Shown here one piece after another: positions 1 through 9,373 of a stretch of 13,717 nt of DNA; within the stretch, counting starts at the first letter, position 1; each line of letters opens with the position of its first letter. The position numbers were made by a program, and so were the translations under genes. Source of the stretch: Deltaproteobacteria bacterium (GTDB lineage Bacteria; Myxococcota_A; UBA9160; SZUA-336); assembly GCA_030624945.1 (NCBI GenBank), contig JAUXJB010000017.1:1-13717 (forward strand), written 5' to 3'. A model generated the notes under the pieces. It was not told the DNA's origin. It ran no database searches and worked only from the letters and a program-made list of their open reading frames with translations.

Positions 1-772
<772 letters not shown>

Positions 773-776
<4 letters not shown>

Positions 777-1387
777 GACTCACCCTCCTGGCTGTTGGGT
801 CGCGCGTGCCGCGAGATGATGCTGTCCACGATGCCGTACTCCACTGCTTCCGCGGCGGACATGAACCGGTCTCGTTCCGTGTCCTTCTCGATCACGGATA
901 CGTCCTGCCCGGTGTGCTCCGCCAGAATCCGCGTCATCGTCTCTCGCAGCTTCAGGATCTCGTCCGCCTGGATCTGAATATCGCTCGCCTGGCCCTGGGC
1001 TCCACCCCAAGGCTGGTGAATCATCAGACGGCAGTTGGGGAGCGCCTGCCGCTTGCCCTTGGCTCCAGCGGCGAGCAACAGGGCCGCCATGCTCGCGGCC
1101 TGGCCCATGCAAATGGTCTGCACGTCCGGATTCACGTACTGCATCACGTCGTAGATCCCCAGGCCGGCATTGACGTCACCGCCCGGCGAGTTCACGTACA
1201 GGAAGATGTCGTTGTCGGCGTCGTCGTGCTCCAGGAAAAGCAGCTGAGCGATCACGATGTTGGCGACATCGTCGCTGATGGGTTGCCCCAGCACGATGAT
1301 GCGATCCCGCAGGAGGCGCGAGTAGATGTCGTAGGCGCGCTCGCCTCGGTGCGATTGCTCGATGACTGTCGGGATGAGCAGCGACAT
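773..1387 (-). CDS. clpP: ClpP, ATP-dependent Clp protease proteolytic subunit
   Basis: Serine peptidase (family S14) that forms the tetradecameric chamber degrading proteins unfolded by ClpX. The 204-residue reading from ATG 1387 begins [11 protein letters not shown], runs into the conserved [13 protein letters not shown], and has the full catalytic triad: Ser99 in GQAASMAA, His124 in MIHQPWGG and Asp173 in ERDRFM. The NSPGGDV oxyanion/strand motif is at about residues 66-72. Length matches the family (about 195-210). There is no propeptide beyond a few residues. The frame is open further upstream: ATG at 1396 adds MIS, and a TTG at 1441 adds a basic 18-residue stretch unlike ClpP. Neither start has a clear Shine-Dalgarno site, so the choice rests on homologue length. 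It lies 84 bases after tig, and its stop overlaps the clpX start. Confidence 0.96.
784..789 (-). promoter_or_regulatory. Shine-Dalgarno site of clpX
   Basis: AGGAGG on the minus strand, inside the last codons of clpP and 7 bases before the TTG at 776. It decides the non-ATG start of clpX. Confidence 0.8.
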
Positions 1388-1471
1388 GGAGATCATTCTA
1401 GCGAATCGGCGCCGCCGGTGTAGTTCGAGGCGGATCCGCAATAGCGGTAATTCTTTTTGTGGTTCAATGAC
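1388..1471 (-). other. tig-clpP intergenic spacer with possible clpP promoter
   Basis: 84 bases, more AT-rich at its tig end (minus strand ACAAAAAGAATTACC). A TAGAAT (1395-1400, five of six matches to the -10 consensus) sits 7 bases before the preferred ATG 1387, and there is no convincing -35 (TACACC at 17-base spacing). No hairpin followed by T's is seen, so tig transcripts probably read through into clpP. The 10-base palindrome GCGGATCCGC at 1430-1439 has no evident role. Confidence 0.3.
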
Positions 1472-2758
1472 TTACGCATCGGAGAGGCTGGCCTCTGAGA
1501 CCACGAATTGGACGACCTTGTCCTCCAGCAGGGCACCCTCGAGCGCGGGCAGCAGACCGCCGTCCTTGTAGGCCTTGCGGATCTCCCCTTTGCCCCGGCC
1601 CTGCTCCTCGGCGATCGCAGCGAGTCGCTCGTCTACCTCGCTCTCGGAGACCTCGATGCCCTCGGCCTTGGCAATCTCGGGTACCAGAAGACCCAGTTGC
1701 ACATCGCGCTGCGCCGCTGGCCGCCACTCCTCGCGCCAGCTCTCGACGAGCTGTCCAAGCCGCTCGCGCGGGAACTGGTCTCCCAGCTGGGCAACGGCGC
1801 GCTGGAGCCTGCTCTGGAGCTGCCTATCCACGAGACTGGCCGGAACCGGAAACGGGTTCGCCTCGATCAAGGCATCGATGACCGCATCCGCCTGGCGCTG
1901 CTTCAACTGGCGCTCGCGTCCCTCCTCCACGTGCTTGCGGAGATCGGCTCTGAACTCCTCGAGCGTGTCGAACTCGGAGATGTCCTTCGCCAGCTCGTCG
2001 TCCTTCTCCGGCAGCTCCTTGCGCTCGATACCCAGCACCTTGACGTCGAAGCGCGCCAGCTTCCCGGCCACCTCCTCGCGCGGGTAATCGTCGGGGAACG
2101 AGAGCTCGAAGGAGTGCTCCGCGCCAACGGTCAACCCCACGAGCTGGTCGTCGAAGCCGGGAATCGCCTGGTCCGAACCGATCTCGAAGGTCGCGGACTC
2201 GCTGGCCCCGCCTTCGAAAGGCTGGCCCCCGATCGTCCCCTGGAAGGAGATGGCGGCCAGGTGCCCGTTGGCCAGCACCACACCCTCTTCCTCCTCGAAG
2301 ACCTGGGCCTGGCTCCTGCGCAGCTCCTCGATGTGCGCCTCGACCGGATCCGTCTCGGGTTCGGGGAGCGTCGCACGCGTCGCCTCGAGGCCCCTGTACT
2401 TCACCAGCTCGATCTCGGGGCGTATCTCGACCATGGCCTCGTAGGCGTAGGCGGCTCCCTGCTTCGGTTGCTCGCCCGGCTGCAGCTGTGGTTCCGAGAT
2501 CACGTCGAGCTCGGATTCCGCCAGAGCCTTGACCAGGGACTCGCGCACGATCTTCTCGAGCACCTCGCTGCCCGCGCGCGCCCCGAAGTAGCGCTCCAGC
2601 ACCGAGCGGGGGACCTTGCCGCGCCGGAAGCCCGGGATCCGGGCGGTGCCGCGCAGCTCCCGGTAGACGGCATCGAAGGCGGCGTCCACGGCGACCGTGG
2701 GGATCTCGATTCGGAGGCGTCTTTCGACGGGACCGGTCTCTTCTATGCTGAGATTCAT
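1472..2758 (-). CDS. tig: Trigger factor, ribosome-associated chaperone and prolyl isomerase
   Basis: Binds next to the ribosomal exit tunnel and shields nascent chains. 428 residues, close to the usual 430-450. The ribosome-binding signature GFRRGKVP is at residues 43-50, the same position as GFRKGKVP in E. coli. Residues 1 to about 115 are the ribosome-binding domain. About 150-245 form the FKBP-type peptidyl-prolyl isomerase domain (LAAISFQGTIGGQPFEGG..., then VGLTVGAEHSFELSFPDDYP). The rest is the helical, charged chaperone arm rich in Glu, Lys and Arg. Start ATG 2758 is preceded by GGAG at 5-base spacing. First gene of a tig-clpP-clpX group, an order common to many proteobacteria, with a plausible promoter just upstream. 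Confidence 0.97.
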   Translation of the reverse strand: MNLSIEETGPVERRLRIEIPTVAVDAAFDAVYRELRGTARIPGFRRGKVPRSVLERYFGARAGSEVLEKIVRESLVKALAESELDVISEPQLQPGEQPKQGAAYAYEAMVEIRPEIELVKYRGLEATRATLPEPETDPVEAHIEELRRSQAQVFEEEEGVVLANGHLAAISFQGTIGGQPFEGGASESATFEIGSDQAIPGFDDQLVGLTVGAEHSFELSFPDDYPREEVAGKLARFDVKVLGIERKELPEKDDELAKDISEFDTLEEFRADLRKHVEEGRERQLKQRQADAVIDALIEANPFPVPASLVDRQLQSRLQRAVAQLGDQFPRERLGQLVESWREEWRPAAQRDVQLGLLVPEIAKAEGIEVSESEVDERLAAIAEEQGRGKGEIRKAYKDGGLLPALEGALLEDKVVQFVVSEASLSDA

Positions 2759-2801
2759 GCGTTCTCCAGGCCCACGCGGCCAGGGTACCCCCTCCCGCAG
2801 G

Positions 2802-2829
2802 ATGATAGGCTACGAACGGACGGGCTCAA
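2802..2829 (-). promoter_or_regulatory. Candidate sigma-70 promoter for tig-clpP-clpX
   Basis: Minus strand: -35 TTGAGC (2824-2829, four of six matches), a 16-base spacer, and -10 TATCAT (2802-2807, five of six). Predicted start about 36 bases before the tig ATG. It lies in the 157-base gap between gpsA and tig (2759-2915), the longest gap in the window. No clear intrinsic terminator for gpsA is seen in that gap. Read by eye only. Confidence 0.5.
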
Positions 2830-2915
2830 ACTGGCCTCAAAGAGGCACCCGAGCACAGGAATGAAACGGATGCCCTGGAGGCGACATCGCCGACAGGCGC
2901 ACCCGACTCAGGCCG

Positions 2916-3920
2916 TCAACCGGGCTCCTGCTCCGAGCCGGCCGCGATGCGCCGAATCAGCCCTCGGTACGCACGACTCGGCGTGCTGTTCCCATGGACC
3001 ACCGCGTACACCTCGCGAGCGATGGGCATCTCGACCCCGTAGCGCTCGGCCAGCTGCATGACGACTTTGCAGGTCTGCACGCCCTCGGCGACCATGTGCA
3101 TGTCCTCGACGATCTCGCTGAGGGTGCGCCCGCGACCGAGCTGCTCACCCACGTAGCGGTTCCGGCTCTGACGGCTCGTGCAGGTCGCGACCAGGTCTCC
3201 CATCCCCGCCAGGCCCGCAAAGGTCTGCGGCTGCCCGCCCATGGCGACGCCGAGTCGCGTCAGCTCCGCGAGCCCTCGCGTGATCACCGCCGAGCGCGTG
3301 TTGTCGCCGACACCCATGCCATCGCCCATACCGGATGCGATCGCGATCACGTTCTTGAGTGCTCCCCCGATCTCACACCCGATCACGTCGCGGTTCGTGT
3401 ACACGCGGAAGAGTCCCGTCTTGAGCAGGTCCTGCAGCTCGGTCACGATGACCTCGTCGTCCATGGCCACGACCGCCGCCGCAGCGTAGCCGGCCATGAT
3501 CTCCCGAGAGAGGTTGGGACCGGTGAGGACGCCCGCCGGATGCCCCGGCAGGAGCTCCGAGACGATCTCCGTCATCCGCAGCAGACTCGTCTCCTCGAGA
3601 CCCTTGGCCAGGCTGATGACCGGCACCCACGGACGGATGTGCTTGGCGACCTGGGTCAAGACGGCCCGGAACCCATGGGAAGGCACGCCCATGATGACGA
3701 CGTCCGCACTGCTCACGGCGTCTTCGATGGAGGCCGTCGCACGCAGGCTCTTGGGCATACGACTACCCGGCAGGTAGACCTCGTTCGTGCGCTTCTCGTT
3801 GATCTCGTCCGCGATCTCGGGACGACGGGCCCAGAGCATGGTGGGTGCGTTGCGGCTGACGAGGGCGGCGACGGTGGTCCCCCAGGACCCGGCTCCGATC
3901 ACGCCGACGCGCAGTTGCAT
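2916..3920 (-). CDS. gpsA: Glycerol-3-phosphate dehydrogenase [NAD(P)+]
   Basis: Reduces dihydroxyacetone phosphate to sn-glycerol-3-phosphate, the backbone for phospholipid synthesis; soluble. 334 residues, typical for GpsA. The Rossmann nucleotide-binding loop GAGSWG is at residues 9-14, the conserved MGVPSHGFR at 77-85, SLAKGLE with Lys106 at 103-109, LTGPNLSREI at 132-141, and the catalytic-lysine motif GGALKNV with Lys189. AGMGDLVATC (238-247, Asp242) and SRNRYVGEQLGRG complete the substrate domain. The frame is open to 3974, but ATG 3920 (MQLRVGVIGAG) is preferred. It places the nucleotide loop at the normal distance and has GGGAGG (3925-3930) 4 bases upstream. It follows menC by 73 bases, so it may be a tail gene of the men operon or have its own weak promoter. 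Confidence 0.97.
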   Translation of the reverse strand: MQLRVGVIGAGSWGTTVAALVSRNAPTMLWARRPEIADEINEKRTNEVYLPGSRMPKSLRATASIEDAVSSADVVIMGVPSHGFRAVLTQVAKHIRPWVPVISLAKGLEETSLLRMTEIVSELLPGHPAGVLTGPNLSREIMAGYAAAAVVAMDDEVIVTELQDLLKTGLFRVYTNRDVIGCEIGGALKNVIAIASGMGDGMGVGDNTRSAVITRGLAELTRLGVAMGGQPQTFAGLAGMGDLVATCTSRQSRNRYVGEQLGRGRTLSEIVEDMHMVAEGVQTCKVVMQLAERYGVEMPIAREVYAVVHGNSTPSRAYRGLIRRIAAGSEQEPG

Positions 3921-3945
3921 GCGACCTCCCAAGGCAGCGCGGACC

Positions 3946-3974
3946 ATCCTAGCCCGCAGCCAACCTACGACCAA
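3946..3974 (-). promoter_or_regulatory. Weak candidate promoter for gpsA in the menC-gpsA gap
   Basis: Minus strand TTGGTC (3969-3974, three of six), a 17-base spacer, and TAGGAT (3946-3951, four of six), about 25 bases before the gpsA ATG. The 73-base gap (3921-3993) otherwise shows a pyrimidine-rich stretch after the menC stop and no hairpin terminator. Poor consensus matches make this only a suggestion. Confidence 0.25.
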
Positions 3975-3993
3975 GCAGAAGAAGGGGAGAGGA

Positions 3994-5052
3994 TCAACCG
4001 GGAGCAGTGCCCATCAGGCCCGGACCCCGCGGTAGGGACAGGCTCCCGGAGGTCGGCGCCAGCTGCGCGGGAAAGTCCGCGACGAGCGCGTCGCTTGCGG
4101 CCAGGCCGTGGGCGAGCTCCCGATCGCCTACCGCAGCCGCCAGATGGAGCGCGGCGGCGACGCCGACGGGCCCCTCGAAAGTCGTGGTCACCACGCAGCG
4201 AACACCGGAGGCGGCGGCCAGTCTCGCGCTCGCACGCACTCCCCCCAGCACCATCGGCTTGAGAATGGCCACGGGCGCGAGCTCTCCGCCCAGCAGGGCC
4301 TCTCGCCCCGCCTCGTGGGCCAATGCCTCGTCGGCCGCCACGGGAATGGGAGATCGCTCGGCGACATGTCGCAGTCCCGCGAGATCTCTGGCGGGAACGG
4401 GCTGCTCTACGAGCTCCACGTCGAACTCCGAAAGCCGCTCGAGTGCCACCAGCGCATCCCGAACAGACCAGGCGCCGTTCGCATCGAGGCGGAGGGCGAC
4501 CGCGCGCGGTACCGCGCCGCGTACCCTCGCCAGCAGGTCCGCGTCGACCTCGGGAGGGACCGCACCAATCTTGAGCTTGAGCGTCCGATAGCCGCGGGCC
4601 ACCGCGGCCGCGGCAGCCTCGGCTGTACGCTGCGGATCCCCGAGCCCCAGCACCTCGTTCACGGAGACCGACCCCGAGGGATGCGCGGCGAGCAGACGGG
4701 CCAGCGGCAGGGCGCGCCGCTGGGCCTCCAGGTCGTGGAGTGCGCTGTCGAGAGCGAAGCGCGCGGCGGGAGTGGCGGGGGCCCACTCGTCGACCCAGTC
4801 CAGGAGCTCTGCGAGCTCCCCCTCTCGCCCCGGCAGCCGGGCGGTGACCTCTCGCAGCGCCCGGCCGGTCTCCTCCAGGTCTTCGGTGCCGGCGACGGGA
4901 AGCGGCAGAGACTCTCCCCGGCCAATCCGCCCATCCTCATCGATCAGCTCCAGCGCGTACCCGCGCCGCTCCGAGACGCGCGTGCGGCTGGTGTCCAACG
5001 CGCGTTTCAGCTCGTAGCGGCACGCCGAGATCTCCGCGCGTTCGATCTTCAA
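3994..5052 (-). CDS. menC: o-Succinylbenzoate synthase
   Basis: Dehydrates SHCHC to o-succinylbenzoate in the menaquinone pathway. Enolase-superfamily protein of 352 residues: an N-terminal capping domain (1 to about 100), then a (beta/alpha)7-beta barrel. Superfamily active-site residues are in order: Lys159 and Lys161 (TLKLKIG), metal ligands Asp190 (RLDANGAW), Glu216 (ELVEQPVP) and Asp241 (VAADEA), and Lys265 (ILKPMVLGG). The same set occurs in dipeptide epimerases and N-acylamino-acid racemases, so the assignment rests on its place directly behind menA and menB. The TTG start at 5052 overlaps the menA stop as TTGA and gives MKIERAEI. The frame is open far upstream over menA, but that part is shadow sequence. 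No strong Shine-Dalgarno site, consistent with translational coupling. Confidence 0.93.
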   Translation of the reverse strand: MKIERAEISACRYELKRALDTSRTRVSERRGYALELIDEDGRIGRGESLPLPVAGTEDLEETGRALREVTARLPGREGELAELLDWVDEWAPATPAARFALDSALHDLEAQRRALPLARLLAAHPSGSVSVNEVLGLGDPQRTAEAAAAAVARGYRTLKLKIGAVPPEVDADLLARVRGAVPRAVALRLDANGAWSVRDALVALERLSEFDVELVEQPVPARDLAGLRHVAERSPIPVAADEALAHEAGREALLGGELAPVAILKPMVLGGVRASARLAAASGVRCVVTTTFEGPVGVAAALHLAAAVGDRELAHGLAASDALVADFPAQLAPTSGSLSLPRGPGLMGTAPG

Positions 5053-5954
5053 GCGAGAAACCCCAGCCCGAGGAGCCCGCCGTACAGGGCGTGCAGTCGG
5101 GCCGTCTCGGCCAGGCAACCGTTGAATTGCTCGCCGGTTCTGGCGGCGCGCAGATGCCGTACTGCCGTAACCGCGAGTGGCGCACTGGCCAGGCAGAGAA
5201 GCGCTCCCATACCCGCGGGACTGGCCCGATACAGGACGCCGACCCACACGAAAGCCAGCGCGACCAGACCGACATAGAGGCGCAGCGTCCGCGCAGCACC
5301 GAGCCGCACCGCGAGCGTCCGCTTGCCGACCTCGGCATCGCTTCCGATGTCGCGCAGGTTGTTCACGACCATCACAGAGCTGATCAGAGCGCCCACGGGA
5401 ATCGCCGCCAGCAGGGCCGGGCCGGAGAGCTCCCCCGTGTGCAGATAGGTGGTCCCGGCGACTGCCACGAGGCCAAAGAACACGAAGGCCGCGAGCTCGC
5501 CGAGCCCGTGGCTCGCGAGGGGAAAGGGACCGCCCGAATAGGCCACTGCCGCGGCGATCGATGCCAGTCCGATGAGGAGGATCGGGATCCCCCCGACCGC
5601 CACGAGGTAGATCCCGCACAGCATCGCCAGGCCGAACGCACCCCCGGCAGCAGCGACGACAGATCGGTACGAGACCAACCCGGCCTGAGTGACGCGCGTG
5701 GGCCCGATGCGACGCTCCGTATCGATCCCGCGCGCGAAGTCGAGCGCGTCGTTGGCCAGGTTCGTGCCGATTTGCAGGAGCACCGCCGCGCACAGACACA
5801 CGACGGTGACCGCGCTGCGGTGGGCTCCCTGCGCGAAGGCGATCGCACTGCCCACGAGCACCGGGACGATCGAGCCCCCGAGCGTCCTGGGCCGCGCGGC
5901 CAGAGCCCAGTGGCGCAGTGCTCGGGGAGCTAGCGCGGGTGTTTCGTCGCTCAA
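5049..5954 (-). CDS. menA: 1,4-Dihydroxy-2-naphthoate polyprenyltransferase
   Basis: Integral membrane UbiA-family prenyltransferase that attaches the polyprenyl chain to DHNA, giving demethylmenaquinol. 301 residues (E. coli MenA is 308). The N-terminus carries the family's ARPRTL (residues 20-25). The first Asp-rich, Mg-diphosphate site is NDALD at 68-72 in [14 protein letters not shown]. The second is [13 protein letters not shown] at 201-213. Hydrophobic stretches at about 28-42, 48-62, 99-138, 153-170, 178-197 and 224-243 fit about eight or nine transmembrane helices. The TTG at 5954 is the only sensible start before the ARPRTL motif. It overlaps the menB stop (TTGA), with GAGG a few bases upstream. 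It could in principle be another UbiA enzyme, but the context settles MenA. Confidence 0.95.
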   Translation of the reverse strand: MSDETPALAPRALRHWALAARPRTLGGSIVPVLVGSAIAFAQGAHRSAVTVVCLCAAVLLQIGTNLANDALDFARGIDTERRIGPTRVTQAGLVSYRSVVAAAGGAFGLAMLCGIYLVAVGGIPILLIGLASIAAAVAYSGGPFPLASHGLGELAAFVFFGLVAVAGTTYLHTGELSGPALLAAIPVGALISSVMVVNNLRDIGSDAEVGKRTLAVRLGAARTLRLYVGLVALAFVWVGVLYRASPAGMGALLCLASAPLAVTAVRHLRAARTGEQFNGCLAETARLHALYGGLLGLGFLA

Positions 5955-6772
5955 GGAAGCCTCGGGAACGCCGAGAAGTCCGGCGGCCGCTTCTCCATGA
6001 ACGCGTCTCGTCCCTCCTTGGCCTCGTCGCACATGTAGTAGAGGAGCGTCGCGTCTCCGGCCAACACCTGCAGACCCGCCTGCCCGTCGCAATCCGCATT
6101 CAGGGCGGACTTCAGCAGGCGAATGGCCAGCGGGCTGTTCGCCAGGATCTCGCGACACCATTTTACCGTCTCGCTCTCGAGCTGAGCGAGCGGGACGACA
6201 GCATTCACGAGGCCCATGTCGAGGGCCTCCTGGGCGGAGTACTGACGGCAGAGAAACCAGATCTCGCGAGCCTTCTTCTGGCCCACGATCCGAGCCATGT
6301 ACGACGCACCCCAGCCGCCATCGAAGCTGCCGACGCGCGGACCGGTCTGCCCGAAGCACGCGTTGTCCGCGGCGATGGTCAGATCGCAGAGCATGTGCAG
6401 CACGTGGCCGCCTCCAATCGCGTAGCCCGCCACCATGGCGACCACGGGCTTTGGCAGGGCACGGATATCGCGCTGAAAATCGAGGACGTTCAGCCGTGGC
6501 ACGCCGCCGCTATCGACGTAACCGCCGTGGCCGCGCACGCTCTGATCCCCGCCGGAGCAAAAGGCCAGATCGCCCTCCCCCGTCAGGATCACCACTCCGA
6601 CCTGCGCGTCCTCTCTGGCGTCTTGAAACGCCTCGCGCAGCTCGAGGACCGTCTCAGGGCGAAACGCGTTTCTCACCTCGGGTCTGTTGATCGTCACCTT
6701 GGCGATGCCATCGCCCGATTTCTCGTAGCGGATGTCCTCGAACTGACCCGCCGGCATCCATTCGACTGCCAT
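5951..6772 (-). CDS. menB: 1,4-Dihydroxy-2-naphthoyl-CoA synthase (bicarbonate-dependent type)
   Basis: Crotonase-fold enzyme that ring-closes o-succinylbenzoyl-CoA to DHNA-CoA. 273 residues, very close to the known family. [14 protein letters not shown] (about 72-85), the oxyanion-hole region [12 protein letters not shown] (115-126), and [15 protein letters not shown] (141-155) are followed by [20 protein letters not shown]. The Gly at 144 (QTG) is the residue that in type I enzymes such as E. coli MenB leaves room for bicarbonate as catalytic base; type II enzymes have Asp there. The C-terminal [11 protein letters not shown] is also the conserved ending. ATG 6772 has AGAAGGAG upstream, the best ribosome-binding site in the men run. 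It lies 12 bases after menH. Confidence 0.98.
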   Translation of the reverse strand: MAVEWMPAGQFEDIRYEKSGDGIAKVTINRPEVRNAFRPETVLELREAFQDAREDAQVGVVILTGEGDLAFCSGGDQSVRGHGGYVDSGGVPRLNVLDFQRDIRALPKPVVAMVAGYAIGGGHVLHMLCDLTIAADNACFGQTGPRVGSFDGGWGASYMARIVGQKKAREIWFLCRQYSAQEALDMGLVNAVVPLAQLESETVKWCREILANSPLAIRLLKSALNADCDGQAGLQVLAGDATLLYYMCDEAKEGRDAFMEKRPPDFSAFPRLP

Positions 6773-6784
6773 GTTGCTCTCCTT

Positions 6785-7585
6785 CTACATCCCGAGGCGC
6801 GTGGCAAAGGACCGCACGTCCGCGAGCCAGGCCTTGGGGCTCTCGAGGTGCGTCGCGTGACCACACCCGGGAATCACTCGTCTCTCGGCACAGGGCATGG
6901 CGTTCGCCATGCGCTCCGCGATATCGCAATACTTCGCGTCTCCCTCGCCCGCGAGCAGCAGCGCGGGGACGCGCACCTCGGACAGCACCTTCCAGAACGA
7001 CGGCTGAGCACCGGTACCCAGCCCACGCAGGCAGGCGGCGAGTGCGGTTGGGGAGTTCCGGAGTCGGCGCTCGCGCTCGCCCGCCAGGCGTTCGGGACCC
7101 AGAGACTCCTGCGATGCGAACAGCGGAAGGTTCATCCAGTGATCGACGAAGGCCTCGATCCCCTCGCCCTCCAGCATGCACGCGAGCGTCTCGTCTTCTC
7201 GGACTCGCGCGCTGCGCTCACCGGGATCGGCCAGGCCGGGCGAAGCTCCCTCCAGGACGAGCGCACCCACCCGCTCGGGGCAGAGCGCGGCGGCTCCCAG
7301 ACAGATGCGACCTCCCAGCGAGTAGCCGATCCAGAGCGGCCGGCGCACGCCGACGCGATCGAGCACCCGGACGAGCTCCGCGACGACCTCTTCGAGCCCG
7401 TAACGCTCGGGGCTCGTCCACTTCGGCGAGGCGCCGTGACCGGGCAGATCCACGCGCACGACGCGCAGGTCGCGGGTCAGCCCCTCGATCAGCTCGCGGC
7501 CCCACGCGCCCCCCGAGCCCGTGAACCCATGGACGAGCAGCGCCGTGGGACCCTCGCCCGCTACCTCGAAATGAAGACCCGACAC
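6785..7585 (-). CDS. menH: SHCHC synthase, alpha/beta hydrolase fold
   Basis: Eliminates pyruvate from SEPHCHC to give SHCHC, the step after MenD. 266 residues with an intact alpha/beta-hydrolase triad: Ser89 in the nucleophile elbow GYSLGGR, Asp216 in AGEGDAKY and His243 in GCGHATHLE. VHGFTGSGGAW (18-28) is the MenH-type oxyanion and substrate loop, and DLPGHG (46-51) is also typical. The family is easily confused with general hydrolases. Placement between menD and menB plus GYSLGGR support MenH. The start is GTG 7585, three bases after the menD stop (TGA at 7589-7591), so it is very likely translated by coupled ribosomes. Confidence 0.9.
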   Translation of the reverse strand: MSGLHFEVAGEGPTALLVHGFTGSGGAWGRELIEGLTRDLRVVRVDLPGHGASPKWTSPERYGLEEVVAELVRVLDRVGVRRPLWIGYSLGGRICLGAAALCPERVGALVLEGASPGLADPGERSARVREDETLACMLEGEGIEAFVDHWMNLPLFASQESLGPERLAGERERRLRNSPTALAACLRGLGTGAQPSFWKVLSEVRVPALLLAGEGDAKYCDIAERMANAMPCAERRVIPGCGHATHLESPKAWLADVRSFATRLGM

Positions 7586-7588
7586 GGC

Positions 7589-9373
7589 TCAGACCCAGGC
7601 CTTTAGCGCGGCCTCGACGGCGGAGAACATGCGCCGGTGCAGGTCCGCGTTCTGCTCACGGTCGGTGCTCACCCGCACGACCTCGACTCCCGGACGCGAG
7701 AGGCTCTCGCCGGCGAGGGCCACGAGCTCCTTCTCGCGCTCGACCGTGTGGCAGGGGATCCCGAAGCCGCTCACGACCTCGCACAGCTCGAGATCGTGCG
7801 GCGTCCCGAAGTGGCGCTCGAAGGTCGGGCGCGCGACGGACTCCGCGAGCGGAAGCATCTCGAAGATCCCACCGCCGTCGTTGTCGATCACGACGACGAG
7901 CAGATTCGCCTCGCTCCGGCGCGCGGCCACGAGCCCGCTGAGATCGTGGAGCAGGGCGAGATCGCCCGTCACCAGCACCGTCGGGCCCGCGTGGCCGGCC
8001 GCGCTGCCGAGCGCACAGGAGAGCGTGCCATCGATCCCGTTCGCGCCGCGGTTCGCGACGAACCGCACCCGTCGCGGAGTCGTCGGCCAGAAGAGATCCG
8101 CGTCCCGCACGGGCATGCTGCTGGCGCAGTGGACGACGGCCCCGTCGGGAACTGCCTCCGCCAGGGCGCGGAACACGGCCGGCTCGCTGAGCGAGTCGAG
8201 CTGGTCCAGCGCGGAGTCGAGTGCGCGACGGGCGACTCGACCCGCGCCCAGCCAGCGCTCTGACCAGTCGTCGATACCGCGCGGTGCAACGAGCGCCCCG
8301 ACGAGATCTCGCGCGAGGATCGTCGGGTCGGCGCGCACGATCTCCCCGGCCAGCGCGCTCGGGTCGTTCCAGCCCGCCGGATCGACCACGATCTGTTCGA
8401 TCTGGGGGCGCCCCTCGAGCGCGAGCCGATACGCCTTGGACGTGGGCATCGCCCCGAGGCGCAGCACGACACGAGGGGCGTGTGACTCGACGAAAGATGC
8501 GCTCCGAAGTACGGCATCGGCGGCGTCGATGAGACGCGTCCGATCGTGCGGGCCCGAACGCAGCTGGGAGAGCGGCTCCGCAAGGATGGGCCAGCCGAGC
8601 CCGTCGGCCAGCCGTGTCACGTGCCCGGCGAGCTCGGGCTCCGAATCGGCCGGGCCAACCACCAGCCAGCCCCGCGGCTCGCGCGAGAGAGCATGCGCGA
8701 GCCTCTCCAGGACCTCCGGGGAGGCGCCCGCTGGGGTGGGCGCGACGACCCGCGTGAACGGAGCGCCCGGCCGGCCCGAACGTGCCAGCGGCCGGAGCGC
8801 GCGCAACGCCTCGGCCTGGTCGGGCTCTTCCACCGCAGCCAGCGGCTCTCGCAGGGGGATATTCAGGTGGACGGGTCCCGGAACGCCGCCCACCGCCTCC
8901 GCCACCGCCCGACAGGCCAGGCTCCGGACGAAGCGCATCCGGGCATCCTCCGGCGCCGGGGTCGGCAGCTCGCAGAAGAAACGCACGTAGGGGCCGAACA
9001 ACTTGATCTGGTCGATCACCTGGCCGGCACCGCAGTCGCGCAGCTCGGGTGGTCTGTCCGCGGTGAGCAGGAGCAGCGGGATCCGGCTGTAGTGGGCCTC
9101 GATCGTCGCCGGCAGGTAGTTCGCCCCCGCCGTCCCCGATGTACACAGAAGTGCGACGGGTTCGCGGCGGACCCGCGCAAGACCGAGTGCAAAGAAGGCG
9201 GCGGAGCGCTCGTCCAGAATCGACGTATCCTCGAGATCGGGATGCGCGCCAAATGCCAGCGCCAGGGGGGCAGATCGCGATCCGGGAGACACCACGACGT
9301 GCCGAACGCCCGAGTGCACGAGCTCGTCCGCGATCGCGGCCGCCCAGGCCAGGTTCGCGTTCAGCTCCCGCAC
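7589..9373 (-). CDS. menD: SEPHCHC synthase (thiamine-diphosphate dependent)
   Basis: Condenses isochorismate with 2-oxoglutarate (decarboxylated on ThDP) to SEPHCHC, the first committed menaquinone step. 594 residues, longer than E. coli MenD (556) mainly through extra Ala/Arg/Pro-rich sequence. SPGSRSAPL starts at residue 29, and the ThDP-activating Glu55 in LDERSA falls at the same number as in E. coli. TSGTAGAN and LLTADRPPELRDCGAGQ are classic MenD blocks. The Mg-ThDP site is GDLALLHDL (470 on) with IDNDGGGIFEMLP (496 on). The start is taken as GTG 9373, giving VRELNANLAW. It reproduces the E. coli distance to PGSRS and overlaps the menF end by 13 bases. The open frame further upstream lies over menF and is not coding. 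Confidence 0.96.
   Translation of the reverse strand: MRELNANLAWAAAIADELVHSGVRHVVVSPGSRSAPLALAFGAHPDLEDTSILDERSAAFFALGLARVRREPVALLCTSGTAGANYLPATIEAHYSRIPLLLLTADRPPELRDCGAGQVIDQIKLFGPYVRFFCELPTPAPEDARMRFVRSLACRAVAEAVGGVPGPVHLNIPLREPLAAVEEPDQAEALRALRPLARSGRPGAPFTRVVAPTPAGASPEVLERLAHALSREPRGWLVVGPADSEPELAGHVTRLADGLGWPILAEPLSQLRSGPHDRTRLIDAADAVLRSASFVESHAPRVVLRLGAMPTSKAYRLALEGRPQIEQIVVDPAGWNDPSALAGEIVRADPTILARDLVGALVAPRGIDDWSERWLGAGRVARRALDSALDQLDSLSEPAVFRALAEAVPDGAVVHCASSMPVRDADLFWPTTPRRVRFVANRGANGIDGTLSCALGSAAGHAGPTVLVTGDLALLHDLSGLVAARRSEANLLVVVIDNDGGGIFEMLPLAESVARPTFERHFGTPHDLELCEVVSGFGIPCHTVEREKELVALAGESLSRPGVEVVRVSTDREQNADLHRRMFSAVEAALKAWV

Noticed and set aside
1430..1439. Perfect 10-base palindrome GCGGATCCGC in the tig-clpP gap.
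   Set aside because: Short, GC-rich, not followed by a T run and not near a promoter element; likely chance.
2870..2915. Possible terminator stem (minus strand GGCG-ATGT-CGCC) just after gpsA.
   Set aside because: Only a 4-base stem without a following T run.
1508..3061. Long plus-strand open frame of 517 residues over tig and the tig-gpsA gap.
   Set aside because: It is opposite to tig, composed of Leu/Arg/Asp-rich low-complexity text with no recognisable domain; long antisense frames are expected at this GC level.
5055..6099. Upstream extension of the menC frame to 6099 (about 349 extra residues), suggesting a large fusion protein.
   Set aside because: The extension is Arg/Gly-rich shadow sequence antiparallel in quality to MenA and MenB, which are read in another frame with full family motifs. 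The TTG at 5052 gives a normal MenC.
5918..7606. Plus-strand open frame of 562 residues opposite menB and menH.
   Set aside because: It mirrors the conserved genes menB and menH, has no domain signature, and crosses the ends of both genes.
7629..8990. Plus-strand open frame of 453 residues opposite menD.
   Set aside because: Ser/Arg/Ala-rich composition typical of an antisense shadow; menD has all its catalytic motifs on the other strand.
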